DNA from: Alphaproteobacteria bacterium
GTDB taxonomy: Bacteria > Pseudomonadota > Alphaproteobacteria > Micavibrionales > UBA2020
Assembly (NCBI GenBank): GCA_018971405.1
Contig: JAGXAX010000013.1
Coordinates: 1-13,859 of the forward strand
DNA length: 13,859 nt
Reading direction: 5' to 3'
Shown: in pieces, positions 8,016 through 13,859 of the stretch
Numbering within the stretch: position 1 is the first letter of the stretch
How the letters are laid out: each line of letters starts with the position of its first letter
Made by a program: the position numbers and the translations under genes
Notes under the pieces: model-generated
Seen by the model: only the letters and a program-made list of their open reading frames with translations
What the model was told of the DNA's origin: nothing
Database searches by the model: none

Positions 8016-8684
8016 ATGACGTTATCATCAAGTGCGACGCCACTCTCCCAGACGCAAGCGGCCTTCCGGCGGCGGGGGGTGATGCTGGTTCTGGCGTCGC
8101 CGCCGGGCGGAGGCAAGACGACGATCACGCGCGAACTGATGCGCTCCGACGCGCAAACGGTGGTCTCCGTCTCCGCGACGACCCGCGCCAAGCGCCCGGG
8201 CGAGGTCGAGGGCACGCACTATTATTTCGTCAGCCCTGAAAAATTCAAGGCGATGGATGCGGCGGGCGAAATGCTGGAAACCGCGCTGGTCTACAATAAA
8301 AATTATTACGGCACGCCCAAGGCGCCGGTGGAAGAGGCGCTCTCGGAAGGGAAGGACGTGCTGTTCGACATCGACTGGCAGGGCAACCGGTCACTCCGCG
8401 CCGCCGCGCCCGCCGACGTCGTTTCCGTCTATATCCTGCCGCCGAGCTGGGAGGCTCTGGCCTCGCGTCTGCATACCCGCGCGCAGGACAGCGAGGAGGA
8501 GATCACCCGCCGCCTCGGCATGGCGCAGGAGGAAATCGCGCACTACAGGGAATTCCAGTACGTGATCGTCAACAACGACCTCGGCGAGAGCGTGCAGCTC
8601 GTGCACAACATCCTTCGCGCCGAGCGCGCGCGCCGCGAGCGCCTGCTCGACCTCGACGATTTCGTCAAAACGCTGAAGCCTTAA
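8016..8684 (+). CDS. gmk: Guanylate kinase
   Basis: A 222-residue P-loop kinase that phosphorylates GMP to GDP with ATP, an essential step towards GTP and dGTP. The Walker A loop is PPGGGKTT, about residues 29-36. It is followed by ATTRAKRPGEVEGTHYYFV, the GMP-binding segment with its conserved arginines and tyrosines. Then come NYYGTP, VLFDIDWQGN (the second nucleotide-binding strand), the lid segment with RLHTRAQDSEEEITRRL, and YVIVNND near the end. The loop normally reads PSGAGK(S/T), so Ser-to-Pro and Ala-to-Gly changes are present; the glycines, lysine and threonine are kept. No strong ribosome site precedes the ATG, but the 20-residue lead-in before the loop is normal for the family. 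Its stop overlaps that of the converging deaminase gene. Confidence 0.96.
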   Translation: MTLSSSATPLSQTQAAFRRRGVMLVLASPPGGGKTTITRELMRSDAQTVVSVSATTRAKRPGEVEGTHYYFVSPEKFKAMDAAGEMLETALVYNKNYYGTPKAPVEEALSEGKDVLFDIDWQGNRSLRAAAPADVVSVYILPPSWEALASRLHTRAQDSEEEITRRLGMAQEEIAHYREFQYVIVNNDLGESVQLVHNILRAERARRERLLDLDDFVKTLKP

Positions 8685-9250
8685 TCGCCGCCCGTCATTT
8701 CGTCGCGTGTCCTGTGCCCGCCCCAGTCGAGGTAGTGCAGGCCGGGCTTTTCCTGCGCGTAACGCCGATAGAGCGCGACGGCTTCCGGATCTTCGAGGAT
8801 GACGACGTTTTCGATACCGCCGTCTCTCAGGGTTTTTGCCGTCGAGGGCGCGGACGTGACGTCGCCGATCACGACTTTTTGGAATTGGCAGCGGTGGATG
8901 ATCTGCGCGCAGCAGACGGCGCAGGGCGTGAGCGTGGTGTAGAGGGCGGCGCGGCGGAAATCGACCGGCCCTTGGCCGCGCAGCTTCGCCACGCGCCCCG
9001 CGTCGCGGATGGCGGCGGTTTCGCCGTGAGTGGCGGCGTCGTTTTCCTGCACCAGCGTGTTGTGCCCTTTGCCGATGATGCGTTTCGTCGCGGCATCGAC
9101 GATCACCGCGCCGATCGGGCAGCCGCCCTCGTCGTAGGATTTCCGCGCCAGCAGCGTGGCGACGCGCATGAAGTCCTTGTCCGTCAGCGTGTCCGTGTCC
9201 GGCAGGCCTTCCGTCGGCGTGTGGGCGATGGTTTCGAGGACGTCGTTCAT
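8681..9250 (-). CDS. Cytosine deaminase-like nucleoside/nucleobase deaminase
   Basis: A 189-residue zinc deaminase of the CDA/CMP-dCMP family. HGE at residues 75-77 gives the zinc ligand H75 and the proton-shuttling E77. PCAVC at 109-113 supplies ligands C110 and C113. The surrounding text (EGGCPIGAVIVD, HN near 63-64, ALYTTLTPC, AQIIH, VVIGDV, and a C-terminal helix then YLDWGG) resembles yeast cytosine deaminase more than TadA, whose motifs are HAE and PCxMC. Deamination of cytosine to uracil for pyrimidine salvage is therefore the best guess; guanine or other bases are possible. About 25 extra N-terminal residues precede the domain. It is the last gene of a minus-strand operon. Its ATG overlaps the rsmA stop in an ATGA, and its stop overlaps the gmk stop from the other strand. 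Confidence 0.85.
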   Translation of the reverse strand: MNDVLETIAHTPTEGLPDTDTLTDKDFMRVATLLARKSYDEGGCPIGAVIVDAATKRIIGKGHNTLVQENDAATHGETAAIRDAGRVAKLRGQGPVDFRRAALYTTLTPCAVCCAQIIHRCQFQKVVIGDVTSAPSTAKTLRDGGIENVVILEDPEAVALYRRYAQEKPGLHYLDWGGHRTRDEMTGGD

Positions 9251-10128
9251 GACGCCTGTCCCATGTAAGCTTCCGCCAGCCGGACGAAACCCGCGATGTC
9301 GATTTCCTCCGCCCGCGCGGTGGGCGGGATGTCTGCGGCGGCCAGCAGTTTTTCAACGTCGCAGCCGAGCTGCTTCAAGCTCTGCCGCAGCATCTTGCGC
9401 CGCTGGCCGAAGGCGGCGGCGGTGACGCGCTCCATGATCTTGAACGGCACGGCGTCCGCGCGTTTTTTGGGCGTGAAGCGCACGACGGTCGAGGTGACCT
9501 TCGGCGGCGGGGTGAAGGCGGAAGGCGGGATGTCGAACTTGATCTCGACCTTCGCCCGCCATTGCGCGACGATCGAGAGCCGCCCGTAATCCTTGGTGCG
9601 CGGTTTCGCGGCGATGCGCTCCGCGACTTCGCGCTGGAACATCAGGGTCAGGCTTTCGAACGCGTCGATGTTTTCGAGCCAGCCGGTCAGCAGCGCCGTC
9701 GCGATGTTGTAGGGCAGGTTGGCGACGACCGCGCGCGGGGCGGGGCAGAGCGCGGCCATGTCTGTTTCGAGCGCGTCGGCGGCATGCAACACCAGCCGCC
9801 CGTCCGCGGCGGAGACGACTTCCTGCAGCGCTTCGACGCAGCGGCCGTCATATTCAACGGCATGGACGCTGGCCGCGCCCGTATCAAGCAGCGCCCTTGT
9901 GAGTCCGCCGGGGCCGGGGCCGATCTCGATGACGTTTTTGCCCGCGAGATCGCCCGCGGCCCCGGCGATCTTCGCGGTGAGGTTGAGGTCGAGCAGAAAG
10001 TTCTGCCCCAGCGACTTTTTGGCCATGAGCCCGTGCCGCGCGATGACGTCGCGCAAGGGGGGCAGCGCGCCCAACGCGCGCGGGGGCGGGAGCTTCCCGA
10101 TCGCGCTTTCGTCAGATATGTCTGTCAA
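9247..10128 (-). CDS. rsmA: 16S rRNA (adenine1518-N6/adenine1519-N6)-dimethyltransferase
   Basis: Also known as KsgA. It dimethylates two adjacent adenines in the 3'-terminal hairpin of 16S rRNA late in 30S assembly, using S-adenosylmethionine. KKSLGQNFLLD (residues 37-47) opens the Rossmann methyltransferase. EIGPGPGGLT (68-77) is the cofactor loop, VEYDG the acidic residue after strand 2, and NLPYNI (137-142) the catalytic N6-adenine motif IV. FQREVAERI and SAFTPPPKVTSTVVRF follow as usual. With 293 residues it is normal in length. The frame appears to open with TTG at 10128, overlapping the end of surA by 17 nt, because no ATG or GTG is seen before the conserved LPPLRDVIARHGL (22-34). An ATG at 10026 would remove that conserved segment. 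The deaminase gene starts in its stop codon. pdxA, which commonly lies between surA and rsmA, is missing. Confidence 0.94.
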   Translation of the reverse strand: MTDISDESAIGKLPPPRALGALPPLRDVIARHGLMAKKSLGQNFLLDLNLTAKIAGAAGDLAGKNVIEIGPGPGGLTRALLDTGAASVHAVEYDGRCVEALQEVVSAADGRLVLHAADALETDMAALCPAPRAVVANLPYNIATALLTGWLENIDAFESLTLMFQREVAERIAAKPRTKDYGRLSIVAQWRAKVEIKFDIPPSAFTPPPKVTSTVVRFTPKKRADAVPFKIMERVTAAAFGQRRKMLRQSLKQLGCDVEKLLAAADIPPTARAEEIDIAGFVRLAEAYMGQAS

Positions 10129-11467
10129 TAAAGGCCGCCGCGCGCAGGTCGCTCAGGTAATGGGCCGCCATCTGGTCAAGCCGCTGCATGCCGAGCTTGT
10201 CCGCGACGTTCTGGCGCTCCTTTTCGTCAAGGCTGAGATTGGCCGGCGATTGCGCGGAAGGGTCCTGCGCCGTTGCCGAACCGGATTGCGCCGTTGCGGC
10301 GGCGGCCTGCGCGGGCGCGTTTTCACGCGCGCAGACCATGATCATCGCCCAGCCGTCGGGCATGCGGACGGGCGGCGAGAGCTGGCCGACAGGCAGTTTG
10401 GCGACGATGTCGCGCACCGGCTCCGGCAGTTCGTCTTCGGGGCCGCGCCCGAGCGTGCCGGTGCCCTGATAGGGGAAGTTCTTCATCTGCGCGTCCATGT
10501 CGGCGCAGGATTTGACCGCGCCGTCGAGCGTCTGCCCGCGGGCCATCTTGGCATTGACCACGTCGGGCGGGTCGTTCGGCTTGAAGGGGATGACGATCTG
10601 CTTCAGCGTCACGACGGGGCTGGCCGGCGCGCTGTCCGCGTTCCCGCCGTCGCCCGCGGCGGTTTCGCGCGTGTCGAGGAGAAAGAGGATGTGGTAGCCG
10701 CCGTTGGCGAAGACGGGATCAGTGATCTGCCCGCGCTGCAGGTTTTTCAGCGCCTGATCGAGCGGCGGACTCAACTGGCCGCCCTCGACCCAGCCGAGAT
10801 CGCCGCCCTGTTCCGCCGCCGCGCCCTGTGAATATTGCCGCGCCATTTTGGCGAAATCCGCGCCCTGGCGGATTTTCCGCACCAGGTCCTGCGCGCGGGC
10901 GAGGGCGCTCGCTTTCGCGTTCGCACTCGGCACGCCCAGCATGATCTCGGCGATGTGGTACTCCGTCGCCGTGCTTTGCGCGATTTTCTTCATCGACATG
11001 TCGATGTCGCTCTCGCTGATGTTGATTTGCGGCTTGATCTCGCGCTGGATCACCTGCTCCCAGGCGATCTCCGCCTTGATCTGGGAATAGAGCGTATCGA
11101 TGTTCACACCCGCGGCGGTCAGTTGTTTCTTGAAGGCGTCGGGCGAGAGGTGGTTCTGTCTCGCGATGAAGGCAAAGCCGTTGTTGACCTGCGCTTCATC
11201 GACGGTGATGCCGAGCTTTTTGGCTTCCTGCAGTTCCAGCTTTTCGTCGATGAGCTTGTTGAGGACCTTCTGTTCCATTTCCTGCCGTGCGGCCGCCGGA
11301 ACCTTTTCGCCGGAGAGGTAGAGGTCGGTGCGTTCCTTCACGTCGGTCAGGGTGATGATGTTGCTGTTCACCACGGCGGCGATATCGTCGCTCACCGCGG
11401 CGCGGGCGGGCGTGCCGTTGAGAAGCAGGAGTAGTCCGGCGATAAGGAGCAAAAGCCGTTTTGTCAT
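10112..11467 (-). CDS. surA: Periplasmic chaperone / peptidylprolyl isomerase SurA
   Basis: A 451-residue exported folding factor that escorts outer-membrane beta-barrel proteins across the periplasm. The signal peptide is MTKR followed by a Leu-rich core and a TPARA/AV cleavage site after residue 23. The chaperone N-domain follows (VSDDIAAVVNSNIITLTDV onwards). A first parvulin domain covers about 169-264 (YHIAEIML, QYSQG, GGDLGW, VFANGGYHIL). A second, degenerate parvulin domain covers about 283-382. Then come an Ala/Gln/Ser-rich linker and a C-terminal helix returning to the N-domain. The reading frame stays open to 11560, but the ATG at 11467 is preferred because it starts the signal peptide and has AGAGGA just upstream. 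Residues before it would be Cys/Lys-rich and would block export. It leads the surA-rsmA-deaminase operon. lptD and pdxA, its usual neighbours, are absent. Confidence 0.94.
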   Translation of the reverse strand: MTKRLLLLIAGLLLLLNGTPARAAVSDDIAAVVNSNIITLTDVKERTDLYLSGEKVPAAARQEMEQKVLNKLIDEKLELQEAKKLGITVDEAQVNNGFAFIARQNHLSPDAFKKQLTAAGVNIDTLYSQIKAEIAWEQVIQREIKPQINISESDIDMSMKKIAQSTATEYHIAEIMLGVPSANAKASALARAQDLVRKIRQGADFAKMARQYSQGAAAEQGGDLGWVEGGQLSPPLDQALKNLQRGQITDPVFANGGYHILFLLDTRETAAGDGGNADSAPASPVVTLKQIVIPFKPNDPPDVVNAKMARGQTLDGAVKSCADMDAQMKNFPYQGTGTLGRGPEDELPEPVRDIVAKLPVGQLSPPVRMPDGWAMIMVCARENAPAQAAAATAQSGSATAQDPSAQSPANLSLDEKERQNVADKLGMQRLDQMAAHYLSDLRAAAFIDRHI

Positions 11468-11470
11468 GTG

Positions 11471-11476
11471 TCCTCT
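11471..11476 (-). promoter_or_regulatory. surA ribosome binding site that fixes the start
   Basis: AGAGGA on the minus strand lies 3 nt before the ATG at 11467. It selects this ATG over the upstream in-frame ATGs at 11560 and 11539, which lack such a site and would put a charged, cysteine-containing stretch ahead of the signal peptide. Confidence 0.6.
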
Positions 11477-11530
11477 GGAAGTTTTGAGCTTAAAAAATAC
11501 ACATTTTTCGCTTTTTGTGCAGGGGTTTTT

Positions 11531-11567
11531 GCAAGGCATTGATATATAAATATATTTCAAGCCTTGC
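11531..11567. repeat. AT-rich inverted repeat across the end of the helicase gene
   Basis: GCAAGGC (11531-11537) is a perfect inverted copy of GCCTTGC (11561-11567). Inside it TTGA (11539-11542) pairs with TCAA (11557-11560), then ATAT-type bases continue the stem to a tiny AT loop. The helicase stop codon lies inside. No T-run follows on the minus strand (AAAAACCCC comes next), so it is not a standard intrinsic terminator. It may protect the mRNA 3' end, act in termination with Rho, or separate the helicase from the surA operon. Confidence 0.55.
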
Positions 11568-13758
11568 GGATAAAGCTGTCGAGCACCTTTTTCCGCCCCG
11601 CGTGGTCGAATTTGATGTCGAGCTTGTCGCCGTCGGCGGTGACGACCGTGCCTTGCCCGAATTTTTCGTGGAAGACTTTGTCGCCGGGGCCGAAGCCGCG
11701 TTCCGATTCCATCGAGGGCGCGGGGCCGGCGATCTCGGCCAGATGCGCCGGACGGTTGCGGGGGCTGAAGTCCTGCCGCCGCGGCTGCGCCTGATAAAGC
11801 CCTGTTTCGGTTGCGACCTCGACATGGTCTTTCGGCAGTTCGTCGATGAAGCGCGAGGGCAGTGAACTCGCCCAGCTGCCGTAGATCAGGCGGTTGGCGG
11901 CGTAGAAGATGGCGGCGCGCTTGCGGGCGCGGGTGATGCCGACGTAGGCGAGGCGGCGTTCCTCTTCGAGGCCGGCAAGGCCGTTTTCATCCATCGCGCG
12001 CTGGTTGGGGAAGAGGCCTTCCTCCCAGCCGGGCAGGATCACCGCGTCGAATTCAAGGCCTTTTGCGGCGTGGTAGGTCATGATGGAAACCTGATCGTCC
12101 GTCGTTTCGCCGTCGGCGTCCATCACCAGCGAGACGTGTTCGAGGAACATGTCGAGGCTGTCGAATTCATTGAGGGCGTTCACGAATTCCTTGAGGTTTT
12201 CGAGCCTTCCCGCCGCTTCCGGCGACTTGTCGGCGAGCCACATGGCGGTATAGCCGGACTCATCCAGCACGATCTGCGCCAGTTCCACGTGCGACATTTC
12301 GCGGAGCAGCACGCGCCAGCGCGCGAGGTTTTCCATGAAGCTTTTGAGGCGCTCTTTTGTCTTTCCGGTCAGTTCGTCGGTTTCGAGCATCATGCCGAGC
12401 GCGTTGTGCAATGACGTCTGGCGGCTGCGGGCGAGAACGTGGATTTTCGCGACCGTGGCGCCGCCGATCCCGCGCTTGGGCATGTTGATGACGCGCTCGA
12501 AGGCCATATCGTCATCCGGCTGGGCGATGAGACGGAGATAAGCGATCGCGTCGCGGATTTCCTGCCGTTCGTAAAAGCGCATGCCGGCCAGCACCTTGTG
12601 CGGAATGACCTCCTTGATGAAGCGCTCCTCGAAGGCGCGGGTCTGGTGCGCGGCGCGCACCAGTACCGCGATCTCGCGCAAAGGCACGCCCCTGCGCTGC
12701 AGGTCTTCGATCATTTCCGCGGCGGCGGCCGCTTCCTGCATCCCGTCCCAGACGCCGCGGATCGTGACCTTGTCTCCGGGGTCGCCCGCGCTCCACAGTT
12801 CCTTGCCAAGACGGCCCTTGTTGTGGGCGATCACGCCGTTGGCGGCGGAGAGGATGTGCTGCGTCGAGCGGTAGTTCTGTTCGAGGCGGACGATCTTTGC
12901 GCCCGGAAAGTCTTTTTCAAACTTCAAGATATTCCCGATGTCCGCCCCGCGCCAGCCGTAGATCGACTGGTCGTCATCGCCGACGCAGCAGATGTTCTTG
13001 TGCTTTTGCGCGAGGAGGCGGAGCCAGAGGTACTGGCCCGTGTTGGTGTCCTGATATTCGTCGACCATGACGTATTTGAAGCGTTCCTGATAGCGCGCCA
13101 GCACGTCGGCATGGGCGGGGTCGCGGAAGATGGTCAGCACGTGCAGCAGCAAATCCCCGAAGTCGCAGGCGTTGAGGATTTTCAGGCGCCCCTGATAGGC
13201 GCGGTAGAGCGGAAGCAAACGCCCGTCGGCGATATGCCCCGCGTCGTCCGCCGTCACCTGATCGGGCGTCAAGCCTTTGTCCTTCCATTTCTGGATGACG
13301 CCGAGCAAAAGGCGCGGCGGCCATTTTTTAACGTCGATGTTCTCCGTTTCCATCAGCTGCTTGAGGAGGCGGATCTGGTCGTCCTCGTCGAGGATAGTGA
13401 AATTGGGCTTCAGCCCGGCGATTTCCGCATGCTGCCGCAGCATCCGCGCGGCGAGGGAATGGAACGTGCCGAGCCACCAGCCTTCGACCGGCTGTTCCAG
13501 CATCTCCGCGACGCGGCGCTTCATCTCCGCCGCGGCCTTGTTGGTGAAGGTGACGGCGAGGATTTCCCAGGGTTGCGCCCGGCGCGTCGCCAGCAAATGT
13601 CCGAGTCTTGTTGTCAGAACGCGCGTTTTGCCCGTACCGGCACCCGCCAACACCAGAACCGGCCCGTCCAGCGCCTCGACGGCCGCTCTCTGGGCGGGGT
13701 TAAGCCTTTCAAGATATGAAAAATTACTATGCACCGGCGCGTTCATCATCATGTTCAT
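11557..13758 (-). CDS. UvrD/PcrA-type superfamily 1 DNA helicase
   Basis: A complete 733-residue 3'-to-5' DNA helicase of the UvrD/PcrA/Rep group, used in nucleotide excision and mismatch repair and in clearing replication and transcription obstacles. In order: a Q motif with Q23, Walker A AGAGTGKT (38-45), motif Ia VTFTNKAAAEM, DEYQDTN (233-239), GDDDQSIYGWRGAD, LEQNYRST, the 2B region, MTYHAAKGLEFD and RRLAYVGITRARK. The C-terminal region ends in a Tudor-like fold (GDKVFHEKFGQGTVV...), which in UvrD and PcrA contacts RNA polymerase. This argues for UvrD/PcrA over Rep. The five N-terminal residues are MNMMM; the ATG at 13758 is the first but has no clear ribosome site, so the start could be 2 to 4 codons later. 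It is upstream of surA on the same strand, with an 89-nt gap holding an inverted repeat. Confidence 0.95.
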   Translation of the reverse strand: MNMMMNAPVHSNFSYLERLNPAQRAAVEALDGPVLVLAGAGTGKTRVLTTRLGHLLATRRAQPWEILAVTFTNKAAAEMKRRVAEMLEQPVEGWWLGTFHSLAARMLRQHAEIAGLKPNFTILDEDDQIRLLKQLMETENIDVKKWPPRLLLGVIQKWKDKGLTPDQVTADDAGHIADGRLLPLYRAYQGRLKILNACDFGDLLLHVLTIFRDPAHADVLARYQERFKYVMVDEYQDTNTGQYLWLRLLAQKHKNICCVGDDDQSIYGWRGADIGNILKFEKDFPGAKIVRLEQNYRSTQHILSAANGVIAHNKGRLGKELWSAGDPGDKVTIRGVWDGMQEAAAAAEMIEDLQRRGVPLREIAVLVRAAHQTRAFEERFIKEVIPHKVLAGMRFYERQEIRDAIAYLRLIAQPDDDMAFERVINMPKRGIGGATVAKIHVLARSRQTSLHNALGMMLETDELTGKTKERLKSFMENLARWRVLLREMSHVELAQIVLDESGYTAMWLADKSPEAAGRLENLKEFVNALNEFDSLDMFLEHVSLVMDADGETTDDQVSIMTYHAAKGLEFDAVILPGWEEGLFPNQRAMDENGLAGLEEERRLAYVGITRARKRAAIFYAANRLIYGSWASSLPSRFIDELPKDHVEVATETGLYQAQPRRQDFSPRNRPAHLAEIAGPAPSMESERGFGPGDKVFHEKFGQGTVVTADGDKLDIKFDHAGRKKVLDSFIRKA

Positions 13759-13859
13759 GCGATCTTATAGCAGAGAAGGCTATCCGCTGCCGCAAAAATG
13801 TGATTTTATAGCGGTGCAGTCCTGACCGCCCCGCCGGGCGTTGCGGCAGATGCACTGCG
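13759..13859. other. Right-edge region with no assignable gene
   Basis: These 101 bases lie upstream of the helicase gene. They contain a perfect 9-bp inverted repeat, CTGCCGCAA (13787-13795) and TTGCGGCAG (13841-13849), and a smaller one, GCGGT (13811-13815) with ACCGC (13825-13829). Two minus-strand reading frames enter from the right edge. One ends with TAA at 13806 (Ala/Thr/Pro-rich tail). One ends with TAG at 13780 and carries four cysteines in 25 residues. Either could be the end of an upstream gene, but neither can be named. Confidence 0.3.
13805..13810 (-). promoter_or_regulatory. Possible -10 box upstream of the helicase gene
   Basis: TATAAA on the minus strand (13810-13805) is a 5-of-6 match to the -10 consensus and would give a leader of about 40 nt. 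No matching -35 box is found 16 to 18 nt upstream. A second TATAAG (13769-13764) is too close to the start codon to be useful. Support is weak. Confidence 0.25.

Noticed and set aside
11468..11560. A longer SurA starting at 11560
   Set aside because: The extra 31 residues are Cys/Lys-rich, precede a perfect signal peptide, and the ATG at 11467 has AGAGGA directly upstream.
12439..13719. A 426-codon open frame on the + strand opposite the helicase gene
   Set aside because: Antisense shadow of well-conserved helicase motifs, with no family resemblance and no ribosome site.

Overview
The window is a gene-dense, GC-rich stretch of ordinary chromosome, most likely from an alphaproteobacterium. 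The lineage hints are the CP4/Agrobacterium-like AroA, a six-domain ribosomal protein S1 with the alphaproteobacterial-looking LGDILGAAL tail, and gmk converging on rsmA and surA. That last arrangement resembles the gmk / rsmA-pdxA-surA neighbourhood of many Alphaproteobacteria. The genus cannot be read from the sequence. Twelve protein genes can be supported (one cut by the left edge), plus several promoters and terminators. No tRNA, rRNA, CRISPR array, insertion sequence, prophage or toxin-antitoxin gene is visible.

Left part (1-4463). The start of a small MscS-type mechanosensitive channel reads leftwards off the edge. Facing the other way is a compact four-gene run on the + strand: a diacylglycerol-kinase-like lipid kinase, rfbB, rfbA and aroA. 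The gaps are 10 and 12 nt, and rfbA and aroA overlap by 23 nt. rfbA and rfbB together make dTDP-4-keto-6-deoxy-glucose for surface glycans. aroA is the shikimate-pathway step towards aromatic amino acids.

Middle (4464-8015). Three minus-strand genes each appear to be separate units: a small HD hydrolase closely resembling the MESH1 / small alarmone hydrolase family, rpsA, and a short-chain dehydrogenase. rpsA has its own promoter with an AT-rich upstream element and a strong terminator. The terminator's U-tract overlaps the -35 box of the alarmone hydrolase promoter. A related hairpin lies on the other side of the hydrolase gene.

Right part (8016-13859). gmk on the + strand meets a minus-strand operon end to end, with the stop codons overlapping in a TTAA. 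Read in the direction of transcription, that operon is surA, rsmA and a yeast-type cytosine deaminase-like gene. Upstream of surA lies a complete UvrD/PcrA-type helicase. The last 101 bases hold no gene that can be named.

The main theme is rearranged synteny. aroA and rpsA are both present but lack cmk between them and face each other. surA and rsmA are adjacent but lack pdxA. The rfbBA pair has no rfbC or rfbD nearby. I found no clear candidate for a new biological system. The most interesting local unit is the stand-alone alarmone hydrolase between two similar hairpins beside rpsA.
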